From the NCBI GenBank assembly GCA_022703485.1, contig JAKLDO010000009.1, positions 1-53,358 on the forward strand: DNA of 53,358 bases, in the 5' to 3' direction. A model generated the notes under the pieces. The model ran no database searches. It worked only from the letters and a program-made list of their open reading frames with translations, and was not told where the DNA came from. Below are positions 43,015 through 51,603 of this stretch, one piece after another (positions within the stretch are counted from its first letter, which is position 1; each line of letters opens with the position of its first letter). A program made the position numbers and the translations under genes. Origin of the DNA: a bacterium (GTDB lineage: Bacteria > UBP6 > UBA1177).

Positions 43015-45267
43015 TTGATTAGCTTTGTTAAAAAGAAGATCGGTAGTGATATCAATACATTGAATGAACTCAGGACCGGAAGGCTCAATAATCTCGACAA
43101 GTTCATGCTTATCGCGATAACCGTTATCAGCGCCATCCTGTATATTCCTTTCCTCGGGAACTTTTTCATGATAGACCCGTGGGAGAACCACTATTCCCAT
43201 GTCGCATGGGAAACGCTTGCAAACGGCTCTTTCGCCAAGCTCTGGTATCAGAACTCCAACCGTTTCTGGTCCAAACCGCCTCTCCTTTTCTGGATGCTGA
43301 TGCCGCTTTACAAGTTCCATATCTCCGAATTCACGGGAAGACTTCCGATAGCGCTGTTCTCGATCGGCAGTCTTGCAGGATTCTACATTCTCCTGACAAG
43401 GCTTTTCACAAGAAGGGTTGCCGCGATATCGACATTCATACTCATGATGGCGCCTCAATACTTCATGCTTTCAAGACAGATCATGGTCGATCTTCCTTTC
43501 ATCGGGCTCAACACCATAGGTCTTCTCTGCCTTGCGATATACTATTTCGGAAACATCCCGGAAGATGAAAAGATCTGGAAGATCCCCAGAAAAGACCTTT
43601 ATCTCTACCTTTTCTACTTCTTCGAGGGCTGGGGATTCCTAGCAAAGGGCCTTCTTTCGGTCATACTTCCCGGTGCCGCACTCGTTATTTTCCTGATTTT
43701 CACATGGAATTTTTCATATTTCTTTGCATGGAAGCATCTTAAAAAACATCTGATCGGTTTCGGTGTCTACACTGCTGTCATTTTCCCGTGGATGGGATAT
43801 ATGTGGTACAGCGAAGGGTTTGAATTCATTAAAATATTCATATGGTTCCACCATTTCAAGAGAGTTGCCGGAGAAATTCACAAACCGAACGATCTATATA
43901 CCCTTTATGTAAGAATTCTCGGATATGCGATGTTCCCGTGGAGCGCTTTCATACCGGCCGCAATATACCATTATCTTGCAAAGGGAAAAGAGCTTGCATC
44001 GAACCACAAGAAACTGCTTATAATGAGTTTTGCGGTAGGACCGTTCTTCTTTCTTTCCTTTTCAGGGACTAAATTCTATCACTATATCGCTCCCGTCGTT
44101 CCGTTCCTCGCGATATTCATAGGTTTTTACATTGACAGGATATGGCAGGAAAGATGGACTCTTACAACAAAGATGGAAGCTGTCCTCGCAATACTTCTTG
44201 TGGCCGCCATCGGCAGGGACATCGGAAATAAGAGCGTGACATGGCTCAACATCGTGACATTCTTCAATACGAGGGGTGTTGACAGGATCTCAAGCTGGAC
44301 ATGGGTGATAATAACTGTTTTCACTATTTTCTGCATTGTCCTTTTCTCAATGATATTCAGCAGGTTCATGAGAAAATACGGATTTCACATGCTTTTCACC
44401 ATTGCCGCTGTATTCATGACATATTACTTTGCCGTGTGCCTGCCTGTTATATCAAGAGCCTATTCGCTCAAACCGCATGTCGATGCATATCTTGCAGACA
44501 GCCCGGAAAGAGCTCCGATAGCAGATTATTACAAATGGCTTAGAAAATCGGTCGGTTTCTGGCTGAAAAACGATGTGACATTCCTTCAGACCGATAAAGA
44601 GACCTCAGTGCTTAGGTTCTATGATAAACCCGGCGATCAGTATGTCATTCTGCGTCCTCAGGACAAGAACAGATTTGAAGCGCTCATGAAAAGGATAAAC
44701 AAAAAGACCGTCCTCATATTCAAGGATTCGAGAAATCAGCTTCTGAAAGTAATAGGACCCGGCAAGGAAAGGGATTTCTCAAAAGCAAAGGCTTTCAAGG
44801 TCGAATCTCTTCCCTCAGACATGGTCAGAACAGGAGCTCTTTTTGATAATGTGATCATGCTTGAAGGCTATAAGGCCGTCAGCGGAGAACTTATTTCCAG
44901 AGACGGAAAAATGTGGGCTAAGGAGAACAGCACCATTACGATAGACCTTTATTTCAAAGCTCTCGCCGACAACATAAGCAAGGACTACGATGTCTTCCTG
45001 CACACTGAAGGAGACAAGAAGGATATGCGTACAAAAGGTGATGAGAACATGGCCATGGGAACATATCCTACTACCTTCTGGAAAAAGGGTGACATTGTGA
45101 AACACCCGATAAAAGTGCGCATTCCTAAAGGCTCGAAGAACGACTATTACATTCCTTATGTCGGAATATATCAGGAAGAATACCGCGGCAACATCACTAA
45201 CCGCGATGAAGTTCCCAACGACGGTGACAACAGACTCGAGCTGTTGAAAATATATCTGGACAGGTAA
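43015..45267 (+). CDS. PMT/ArnT-family integral membrane glycosyltransferase
   Basis: A 750-residue GT-C enzyme. Residues ~30-500 contain about a dozen TM segments. After the first TM comes DPWENHYSHVAWETL (D54, E57), the acidic loop typical of dolichyl/undecaprenyl-phosphate-sugar transferases, then KPPLLFWMLMPLYKF and TGRLPIALFSIGSLAGF. The C-terminal ~240 residues are a soluble, likely periplasmic domain. It would transfer a sugar from a lipid-phosphate donor to a lipid or protein acceptor; Thr-rich surface tracts in this window are possible but unproven acceptors. Start is TTG with GGGAG 6 nt upstream. First gene of a tight plus-strand run. Confidence 0.85.
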   Translation: MISFVKKKIGSDINTLNELRTGRLNNLDKFMLIAITVISAILYIPFLGNFFMIDPWENHYSHVAWETLANGSFAKLWYQNSNRFWSKPPLLFWMLMPLYKFHISEFTGRLPIALFSIGSLAGFYILLTRLFTRRVAAISTFILMMAPQYFMLSRQIMVDLPFIGLNTIGLLCLAIYYFGNIPEDEKIWKIPRKDLYLYLFYFFEGWGFLAKGLLSVILPGAALVIFLIFTWNFSYFFAWKHLKKHLIGFGVYTAVIFPWMGYMWYSEGFEFIKIFIWFHHFKRVAGEIHKPNDLYTLYVRILGYAMFPWSAFIPAAIYHYLAKGKELASNHKKLLIMSFAVGPFFFLSFSGTKFYHYIAPVVPFLAIFIGFYIDRIWQERWTLTTKMEAVLAILLVAAIGRDIGNKSVTWLNIVTFFNTRGVDRISSWTWVIITVFTIFCIVLFSMIFSRFMRKYGFHMLFTIAAVFMTYYFAVCLPVISRAYSLKPHVDAYLADSPERAPIADYYKWLRKSVGFWLKNDVTFLQTDKETSVLRFYDKPGDQYVILRPQDKNRFEALMKRINKKTVLIFKDSRNQLLKVIGPGKERDFSKAKAFKVESLPSDMVRTGALFDNVIMLEGYKAVSGELISRDGKMWAKENSTITIDLYFKALADNISKDYDVFLHTEGDKKDMRTKGDENMAMGTYPTTFWKKGDIVKHPIKVRIPKGSKNDYYIPYVGIYQEEYRGNITNRDEVPNDGDNRLELLKIYLDR

Positions 45268-45268
45268 A

Positions 45269-46462
45269 ATGGCGGAACTCCTCGCTCCTGCAGGAAATCC
45301 TGAAAAACTCATAATTGCCGCGACTTACGGTGCCGATGCGGTCTATTTCGGCGTAACAAAATTCTCCCTCCGTTCATTTGCAGGGAACTTCACTGTCGAT
45401 GATGCGGCATCAGGACTTGAATACCTCCACAGACAGGGTAAAAAAGGGTATGTGACACTTAACATCTATCCGTATTCCGGAGAATATGACGAGCTTGTCA
45501 AAACGGCCCGTGAACTTGAAGAATGCAAGGCTGATGCTTTCATCGTTTCTGACATGGGTGTTCTGCACGAACTGAAAAAAAGCGGGATACGGACACCTCT
45601 CCATATTTCAACTCAGGCGAATACAGTTTCATATCAGACAGTCAATGCATATCATGATCTCGGTGCAAAAAGAGTGAACCTTGCACGGGAACTTTCTTTT
45701 GACCGTATAGTCGAGATATCAGAAAAAAGAAAAAAAGGCGCAGAGATCGAGGTTTTCATTCACGGTGCGGTATGTTTCAGCTTTTCTGGAAGGTGCGCGA
45801 TAAGCGACTGGCTGACAGGTAGAAAAGCGAACCGCGGTGAATGTACTCATCCATGCAGATGGAACTATTCAGTGATGGAGGAGAAAAGACCGGGTGTATT
45901 CATAAATGCAGGTGAAGACGAAAGAGGGACATATCTTTTCAATCCGAAAGAACTTGCTCTTTTTGAATATATGAGACCGCTTGCAGATGCCGGAATAGAC
46001 TCTTTCAAGCTCGAAGGAAGAATGAAATCGATACACTATATCGCCTCCGTAACTTCGCTTTATAAAAGGGTCCTGAGCGGAGAGAACATTGAAAAAGCCG
46101 AGATATTGCGTCTGCTTAACAGAATAAAGAACCGCGGGTACAGCACTGGTTTCATGAAAGGGAACATCACTCCTGATGATTACCAGATAGACGGTGACGG
46201 CTCGAATTCAGAGGCTGAGTTCCTTGCTGATATAACCACTGAGAAAAAGGACGGATATACTGTCGCTCAGATAAGGAACCAGACTTTTGCCGGCGAGACC
46301 GTGGAAGTGCTTTCACCTGACGGACATACCCGTGAATACAGGCTTCCTGATATCCTGACTTTTTCCGACGGCACGAAAGATACAGTGGCGAACCACTCAA
46401 AATTCATCCTGCTCGAAGATGCCTTCGTCCCCTACTCCATTTTGAGGAGAGTGCAGAAATGA
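45269..46462 (+). CDS. U32-family peptidase-like protein (TrhP/YegQ-like)
   Basis: A 397-residue protein with the U32 signature VFIHGAVCFSFSGRCAISDWLTGRKANRGECTHPCRW and the N-terminal ELLAPAGNPEKLIIAATYGADAVYFG. Close relatives (TrhP/YegQ) act in prephenate-dependent 5-hydroxyuridine formation at tRNA position 34; others are annotated as collagenase-like peptidases. The conserved Cys (CEC..PC type) could hold an Fe-S cluster. It starts 1 nt after the glycosyltransferase stop and overlaps the next start (ATGA), so the genes are tightly coupled. Confidence 0.9.
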   Translation: MAELLAPAGNPEKLIIAATYGADAVYFGVTKFSLRSFAGNFTVDDAASGLEYLHRQGKKGYVTLNIYPYSGEYDELVKTARELEECKADAFIVSDMGVLHELKKSGIRTPLHISTQANTVSYQTVNAYHDLGAKRVNLARELSFDRIVEISEKRKKGAEIEVFIHGAVCFSFSGRCAISDWLTGRKANRGECTHPCRWNYSVMEEKRPGVFINAGEDERGTYLFNPKELALFEYMRPLADAGIDSFKLEGRMKSIHYIASVTSLYKRVLSGENIEKAEILRLLNRIKNRGYSTGFMKGNITPDDYQIDGDGSNSEAEFLADITTEKKDGYTVAQIRNQTFAGETVEVLSPDGHTREYRLPDILTFSDGTKDTVANHSKFILLEDAFVPYSILRRVQK

Positions 46463-46665
46463 GCTGGCACAGACTTATAAAACTCCCTGCGAAAAAGAAC
46501 ATTTATTTTCACTACACGGTGGAAAGCTATGACAACATGGGCATTATCTCCACACTTGCGAAGGAAGGTGAATTCCTGATACTTGAATGCTCCACGCCGC
46601 TTAGCAATGCGAAGTTCTTTGACCGGCTCATCGACAGGATATATGCCGAGGTGATGAATGATTAA
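46459..46665 (+). CDS. Small DUF4911-like protein
   Basis: A 68-residue protein. The pattern YFHYTVESYDNMGIISTLAKEGEFLILECSTP fits the DUF4911 family by eye (sheet-forming 'fvlEaydg.g.vt' pattern). No function is known. It overlaps the U32 stop by 4 nt (ATGA) and its own 3' end overlaps the next start by 8 nt, so it is translated within the run. The GAGGTG before the next gene lies inside it. Confidence 0.7.
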   Translation: MSWHRLIKLPAKKNIYFHYTVESYDNMGIISTLAKEGEFLILECSTPLSNAKFFDRLIDRIYAEVMND

Positions 46666-47224
46666 AGCTATAACCGCAGCCGTCATACTTTCAGTTTCGC
46701 TGAACATGTACGGACTTGTCGAAGGCAGGATCGCAGGGAACAAGATACCTTCTATAACTTCTGAAGTATCGCTTGAAAAATCGGAATTCCTTTATAATGC
46801 TCCGGTCGTCCAGTACATCAATATCAATTTCGGATTGATGGTAAACCGTTTTCAGGAACCGGGACTCAGCTTCGGGATCGATTTTCAATGGCTTGATGCA
46901 AAAATGGCTGCCGGAACCGTAAGAACGAACATGATATTTCTAACGAACAGAGAGCTTGACTCTGTTTTTCTTGGCGGATATCTCGATCTTTCGCTCACAG
47001 CCGGACCTGAAATATCGGGCTTCAAAGGCATTTTTCATACTATCGTTTCGGCATCACCGGGGGAAGACCCTCTTGTTGCCATTGAACTTCAGCTGGGAGC
47101 TTATGTTTCGCCTCACGAATCTTTCAATCTGTTCCTTGCTCCGGCAGCAGGAAAATATTTTGTTCTTTCAGACACTTTTTATTTCAACCTTATTCTCTCA
47201 CTAGAGGTATTCCTTTGGAAATAA
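46658..47224 (+). CDS. Predicted secreted beta-rich (outer-membrane-like) protein
   Basis: A 188-residue protein with an N-terminal signal peptide (MIKAITAAVILSVSLNMYGLVEG) and alternating hydrophobic strands (VVQYININFGLMV, LSFGIDFQWLDA, FLGGYLDLSLTAG, LVAIELQLGAYV, FYFNLILSLEVFLW). It ends in an aromatic residue pair (LWK). The strand pattern suggests a small beta-barrel or outer-membrane protein. No family recognised. It overlaps the radical SAM gene start by 10 nt. Its role in this run is not clear; the neighbours are cytosolic. Confidence 0.65.
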   Translation: MIKAITAAVILSVSLNMYGLVEGRIAGNKIPSITSEVSLEKSEFLYNAPVVQYININFGLMVNRFQEPGLSFGIDFQWLDAKMAAGTVRTNMIFLTNRELDSVFLGGYLDLSLTAGPEISGFKGIFHTIVSASPGEDPLVAIELQLGAYVSPHESFNLFLAPAAGKYFVLSDTFYFNLILSLEVFLWK

Positions 47225-49650
47225 CGACATCAGTCATCAGAAAAATAGAGCGGCCGGGAAGATATTTCGCCCCGTTCATAGACACATCTGATATAAAACC
47301 CGACCCTGCAAAACCCAAAGTTCTCATTCTTTTTCCCGATCTTTTTGAAGTCGCTCACAGCCACACAGGGATAAAGATACTGTACTCACTTTTTCACCGA
47401 AGAGGTTTCACTGTAGATTTCGGATTCTCCCCTTCAGCGGATTTTGAAAAGGTTCTTGAAAAGGAAAAAGCCGTTCTTTCAATGATGCACAATATTGATT
47501 TCAGGGATTTTGACCTGATATGCGTATCTTTTCAGTACCAGTTGCAGTATCCGGCATTCATCAGAATACTGAAGCTTGCAGGGATACCTTTTACGCCGGG
47601 GCAGAGAGAAAAAGGCCGTTTTCCGCTTATCATTGCGGGCGGACCTGTGATGTGCAACCCTGAACCTGTGAGCGAATTCATCGATGCCGCGTTCATCGGG
47701 GAGTTCGAACCTGCTTCCGGAGCTGTCATGGATGCACTCGGGAAAAACATCAAAAAGAGCCGCCGGATGGAGGAACTGTCAAAGATACAGGGAATGTATG
47801 TTCCTTCGCTCCATGGACCTGAACTTGCTGAAATTTCTTCTGACGGGTCAGTGACCGGTGCCAAGATCACCCGTGCTGTCCTCGATGACCTTAATTCAGA
47901 CCAAGATGTGACATTCGATGCTCCGATATTCGCCATGAGAACGATACATGACAGGTTCACCACAGAAATAATGAGGGGATGCACAAGAGGCTGCAGATTC
48001 TGCATGGCTGGGATGTTCTACAGACCTCACCGTGAAAGAAGCGCTGAAAATGTATGCTCTATAATGGACCGTGTCGTTAAATCTTCAGGTTATGATGAAG
48101 CAGGATTTCTGTCTCTATCAGCAGCCGACCACTCTGAGATCGAACAGATAATCGTTGAGTCTTACAACCGCTACAGTCGCGGAATATCCATATCACTTCC
48201 GAGCCTGAGGACCGAAACGCTCACTGCCGGCTTGATAAAAGCTATAAGAAAAGGGAGAAAAGGAGGTTTCACGCTTGCTCCTGAATCGGGAAGTGAGAAA
48301 CTGCGTAAGGTCATAAACAAGGGAAACACAACTGCCGACCTTCTTGATGCGGTCAGAAAGATATTCGACAACGGCTGGCAGAATGTGAAACTTTACTTCA
48401 TGCTCGGACTTCCGCTTGAAACTGACGAAGACATCGTTGAGACCGTGAATCTGGTAAAAGACATCTGCAGAATAGTCCGGAGTTACGGCAAAAGAGCCGG
48501 TGTTACAGCAAGTTTCTCGACATTCATACCTCAGCCGTTCACCCCTTTCCAGTGGGAGAAGATGTGCTCTCCCGAAGAGATAAAGGCTAAACAGAAAATA
48601 ATTCTCGACGGTCTGCGGCACATAAACAACCTTAAGCTCAACTGGCACAGTCAGGAGATAAGCACCGTTGAAGGCTGTATGAGCAGAGGCGGAAGGGAGT
48701 TTTGCAAAGTTGTAGAATTCGTCGGTACAAATATGCAGACTCTTCAGACGGATGATCACGGTTTTGACATGGCTCTGTGGAAAAAAGGGATGGAAAACGC
48801 AGGAGTGGATTTCAACTCCCTTTTTGAGGAGAAACCGCTTGACAGACTTCTTCCGTATGAACACATAGATCTCCGTATCGACCGCAGATTCCTTTTGAAA
48901 GAAAGAGAAAAAGCCTACATGCTTGAGGAGACGCCTGACTGTATCAATGGTGACTGTGCAGGTTGCGGAGCGTGCAATGAACTGATAAAACCTTCAAAGA
49001 ACACTGGAAAGATAAAAAACACAGTACTTCCTCCGGAAAAAGATAACACGACCAGAGGAAACTCATATCCTTATGTTTTTTCAATTTCCAAAAAAGGAAA
49101 GGCCATTTCCATCGGACATCTCGACCTTGTTTCGTTCCTTCTTCGCGGTATGGCGATGACTGGCATACAGATACTTTATTCTGACGGATTCCACCCGATG
49201 CCGAGATTCAATCTTGCATTCCCGGCACCTGTCGGTGTTGAAGTCGAGGAGGAATACGGCACTCTGTGGCTGACTAACGAGATAAAACCTGTTGAAATAC
49301 TGTCAAAGCTCAATGTCATTTTCGCCGGGACAGGGATATCTTTCATTTCGATGCGTCTTGTGGAAAGAGAGCTCATAAAAAATGTCGAAAAAGTGCTCAG
49401 GACCGCTCCGGTACACATCTATACCGCACAGTTCGAGAAACTTTCCGACTTTACAGCGATGAAAAGCTCACTGACCGTGATTGCGTCATGTGAAATGGAA
49501 AAGACCATGACCTTCGAGCATCTGACTGAAAAAGGCGGAGTCCTGAAACTTTTCGAGACAGTTGAAGGCGAATATCACATAATCAAGAACAGCTACCGCG
49601 AAAAACTGTTCATCCACGATAAGGACAGACACCTCACGAATGTGATCTGA
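47215..49650 (+). CDS. Radical SAM protein with N-terminal B12-like domain and DUF2344 (TIGR03960-like)
   Basis: An 811-residue fusion. Residues ~1-240 have a B12-binding-like Rossmann pattern (VLILFPDLFEVAHSHTGIKI, PLIIAGGPVMCNPEPVSEFID). The radical SAM core follows (RGCTRGCRFCMAGMFYRP; cluster Cys 256, 260, 263). A small Cys motif near 580 (CINGDCAGCGACNEL) and a C-terminal DUF2344 domain (about 620-810, FSISKKGKAISIGHLDLVSFLLR ... FHPMPRFNLAFP) complete it. This architecture matches the TIGR03960 family fused to a TIGR03936 domain; substrate unknown, perhaps RNA modification. Start is TTG with AGAGG 7 nt upstream, overlapping the preceding gene. Confidence 0.88.
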   Translation: MEITTSVIRKIERPGRYFAPFIDTSDIKPDPAKPKVLILFPDLFEVAHSHTGIKILYSLFHRRGFTVDFGFSPSADFEKVLEKEKAVLSMMHNIDFRDFDLICVSFQYQLQYPAFIRILKLAGIPFTPGQREKGRFPLIIAGGPVMCNPEPVSEFIDAAFIGEFEPASGAVMDALGKNIKKSRRMEELSKIQGMYVPSLHGPELAEISSDGSVTGAKITRAVLDDLNSDQDVTFDAPIFAMRTIHDRFTTEIMRGCTRGCRFCMAGMFYRPHRERSAENVCSIMDRVVKSSGYDEAGFLSLSAADHSEIEQIIVESYNRYSRGISISLPSLRTETLTAGLIKAIRKGRKGGFTLAPESGSEKLRKVINKGNTTADLLDAVRKIFDNGWQNVKLYFMLGLPLETDEDIVETVNLVKDICRIVRSYGKRAGVTASFSTFIPQPFTPFQWEKMCSPEEIKAKQKIILDGLRHINNLKLNWHSQEISTVEGCMSRGGREFCKVVEFVGTNMQTLQTDDHGFDMALWKKGMENAGVDFNSLFEEKPLDRLLPYEHIDLRIDRRFLLKEREKAYMLEETPDCINGDCAGCGACNELIKPSKNTGKIKNTVLPPEKDNTTRGNSYPYVFSISKKGKAISIGHLDLVSFLLRGMAMTGIQILYSDGFHPMPRFNLAFPAPVGVEVEEEYGTLWLTNEIKPVEILSKLNVIFAGTGISFISMRLVERELIKNVEKVLRTAPVHIYTAQFEKLSDFTAMKSSLTVIASCEMEKTMTFEHLTEKGGVLKLFETVEGEYHIIKNSYREKLFIHDKDRHLTNVI

Positions 49651-49678
49651 ATATTTTTGAAGATATTCTTATTCATCG

Positions 49679-49717
49679 CACTTTCCGTAATCCTGATCAA
49701 GCTAAATTCAGTAACAA
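49679..49717 (-). pseudogene. Remnant of a second LRR-lipoprotein 3' end
   Basis: A stretch of 21 identical bases (49679-49699) matches 50087-50107, the 3' end of the LRR lipoprotein gene. Read on the minus strand it encodes DQDYGKC-DE-stop, against DQDYGKCE-stop in the intact gene, with weaker similarity to about 49717. The rest of this copy is absent, so it is a deletion scar of a duplicated gene or the footprint of a recombination event flanking the DUF2442 gene. Confidence 0.6.
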
Positions 49718-49730
49718 AACAGAATTTTGG

Positions 49731-49758
49731 TTGATAATTTTAAGAATGATAGTATATT
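49731..49758 (+). promoter_or_regulatory. Promoter of the DUF2442 gene
   Basis: TTGATA (49731-49736), 16-bp spacer, TATATT (49753-49758), about 38 nt before the mini-ORF at 49796. Confidence 0.5.
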
Positions 49759-49795
49759 CATATAGTTACTGTTTTTTTTGAGTTGGAGAACATTC

Positions 49796-49819
49796 ATGCC
49801 GGAAATTGTGAGATTTTAA
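49796..49819 (+). pseudogene. Seven-codon remnant resembling a DUF4160 N-terminus
   Basis: ATG at 49796 with GGAGA upstream encodes MPEIVRF then TAA. As I recall the family, DUF4160 proteins begin MPEI-x-RF and commonly sit directly before DUF2442 genes. The stop is followed by GGTGAG and the DUF2442 ATG 9 nt later. It is most simply the start of a deleted partner gene; a short coupling peptide or coincidence are alternatives. Confidence 0.5.
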
Positions 49820-49828
49820 GGTGAGTCA

Positions 49829-50077
49829 ATGCATAAAATAAAAGAAGTAAAGGTTCTCTCTGAATACATTCTGATTATCACATTTATGGATGGAACAAAA
49901 AAGAAATATGACTGTTCCAGACTGTTTAAGGAAAATCCGGTATTTAACAAATTGAAAAATAAAGCTATTTTCAAAAATGTCAGTGTAGATCCCGGCGGAT
50001 ACGGTATTTCATGGGATAGCGAAACAGATCTGAGTGAGTTTGAGGTCTGGGAAAAAGGTACCGATTATTCAGGGTAG
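49829..50077 (+). CDS. DUF2442 domain protein
   Basis: An 82-residue protein matching the DUF2442 pattern by eye (I..V..L.EYILIITFMDGTKKKYDCSRL ... VSVDPGGYGISWDSETDLSEFEVWEKG). DUF2442 is often paired with DUF4160 in small two-gene modules suspected to be toxin-antitoxin-like. Here only a seven-codon DUF4160-like start remains upstream. RBS GGTGAG is 4 nt before the ATG. Convergent with the LRR lipoprotein (2 nt between stops). It sits between two copies of the LRR gene's 3' end, indicating local rearrangement. Confidence 0.8.
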   Translation: MHKIKEVKVLSEYILIITFMDGTKKKYDCSRLFKENPVFNKLKNKAIFKNVSVDPGGYGISWDSETDLSEFEVWEKGTDYSG

Positions 50078-50079
50078 CT

Positions 50080-50886
50080 CTATTCACACTTTCCGTAATC
50101 CTGATCACTAGCTGAATCACCCTGAACAGATGTCAGCATCCCGTTTTCCTTTAGATAATCAATAGGGGAAAAATCGGTTATACAGTTTTCGGAAACATCA
50201 ATCAATTTAAGATTTAAAAGCGATTTTATTGATTTAATTGATATAATTTTGTTTTCTTGAACACGGAAATTTTCCAATTTTTTAAGATTGGAAAATTCGG
50301 GCAAATTACTAATCTGTGCTTCTGCACAAGAAAAGGATTCTAAATTGGTGAGATTTGCTATAGGTGAAATATCTTTAATCGGGTTTCCTCCTGTATAAAA
50401 CGAATTTAAGTTCACCATATTCTTAACATAGCTAATATCAGATATTGAATTATTGTATACATTCAATCTCGTGATATTAACTAAATTTTCCAAGGGTGAC
50501 GCATCCTCTATTTCGTTGTCACTTAAATCCAAATCTGTCAAATTAACGCACTTTGACAGCGGTGTTAAATCTTTGATTTTGTTATTGCTCGCCTGAAAAG
50601 ATTGCAGAACGGTGATTTTCTCGATTCCTGTGAGATCTCTAATTTCAAAACCTTCACAATATTTTAGAGAATATACATATTTTAAATCTTCTAATAAAAT
50701 ATCCCCCTCCGGTTTTACAATTGCTTTTCTTACGCACTTCTCCAAACCGGGGTCAGGAAATGTTACAACTTCATTTGGATCACCGTCATCTGTTATATCC
50801 CCGTCTGTTTCTGTTTCATCTTCAGGCACACACGAACTTAGAAGCATAAACAGCAGGATTATCATAATATTTAACAGTTTTTTCAT
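50080..50886 (-). CDS. Leucine-rich-repeat (internalin-like) lipoprotein
   Basis: A 268-residue lipoprotein with lipobox LSSC (Cys19) then VPEDETETDG, the acidic post-Cys motif of other lipoproteins here. From about residue 40 a cap region (DPGLEKCVRKAIVKP) leads to about seven 21-23-residue LRRs of internalin type (LQSFQASNNKIKDLTPLSKC, LTDLDLSDNEIEDASPLENL, ITRLNVYNNSISDISYVKNM). It is probably surface-exposed and binds proteins. Last gene of the exonuclease-TrxB-aldolase run, 16 nt after the aldolase. A small remnant of a second copy lies at 49679. Confidence 0.9.
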   Translation of the reverse strand: MKKLLNIMIILLFMLLSSCVPEDETETDGDITDDGDPNEVVTFPDPGLEKCVRKAIVKPEGDILLEDLKYVYSLKYCEGFEIRDLTGIEKITVLQSFQASNNKIKDLTPLSKCVNLTDLDLSDNEIEDASPLENLVNITRLNVYNNSISDISYVKNMVNLNSFYTGGNPIKDISPIANLTNLESFSCAEAQISNLPEFSNLKKLENFRVQENKIISIKSIKSLLNLKLIDVSENCITDFSPIDYLKENGMLTSVQGDSASDQDYGKCE

Positions 50887-50902
50887 ATCTTCTCTCCTTG
50901 AT

Positions 50903-51595
50903 CTAACTCAGATACTCCGCTACGAACTTATTTCTGCACAGTTTTTCGAGTTTGAAGACTGATGTGAGCGGGCTGTTGAAATCAAATGAATCGACTGCAA
51001 AGACTCCGTGGCCGTGGACGACTGTGATGTTGAAATCTTTAAGTACCGGCGGGACTGTGTGCACAAGTCCTGTCTCCCCTCCTCCGATGTCGCCTCCGAC
51101 AACAGGAACGCCGAAAACTGTATTGTTCAAACCTTTTATCATCGAATATGCGACTGTAAAAAAAGGATGGGCATGAAGCACGACAGCCGATGAAGTTCCG
51201 TTAAGTATCTTCAGATGTGCAGGCATTTCGCTTGAAGGTGTAAGTCCGTTAAGCGTTTCCCCGTCAAGACGGCATTTGACTATCGAGCCTGCAAGATCTG
51301 TTAGTTTTGCGCCTGTCGCCGTTATATAAATTACATCGTTCAATCTGACTGAAAGATTGCCGAACACCGCCGTCACGAAATTCATCTCTGAGATCGCCTT
51401 TCCGGCCTCTATCATGGCGCTTACAGCTTCTTCCTCTGACTGAAAAGGACCGTGCCTGAGATCCCTGACAGAATCCGGTTCAGGAATTTCCCGCATCATT
51501 TCAAGAATAAGCTCCCTGTTTGAGACATCTCTGTCCGAGGCGAATTCAACGAACTTTTTTATTTTTTCAAGGTTAGGATCTATCAGATATGACAC
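50903..51595 (-). CDS. Class II aldolase/adducin-family protein
   Basis: A 230-residue protein. AVFGNLSVRLNDVIYITATGAKLTDL, SSEMPAHLKILNG (Glu) and LHAHPFFTVAYS with HGHGVF give the zinc-binding residues of class II aldolases such as fuculose- or ribulose-phosphate aldolase. An N-terminal ~65-residue extension (PNLEKIKKFVEFASDRDVSNRE) precedes the fold. Substrate is not predictable; a methylthioribulose or sugar-phosphate role is possible. It starts 8 nt after trxB on the same strand. Confidence 0.82.
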   Translation of the reverse strand: MSYLIDPNLEKIKKFVEFASDRDVSNRELILEMMREIPEPDSVRDLRHGPFQSEEEAVSAMIEAGKAISEMNFVTAVFGNLSVRLNDVIYITATGAKLTDLAGSIVKCRLDGETLNGLTPSSEMPAHLKILNGTSSAVVLHAHPFFTVAYSMIKGLNNTVFGVPVVGGDIGGGETGLVHTVPPVLKDFNITVVHGHGVFAVDSFDFNSPLTSVFKLEKLCRNKFVAEYLS

Positions 51596-51603
51596 GGCAT
51601 CTC

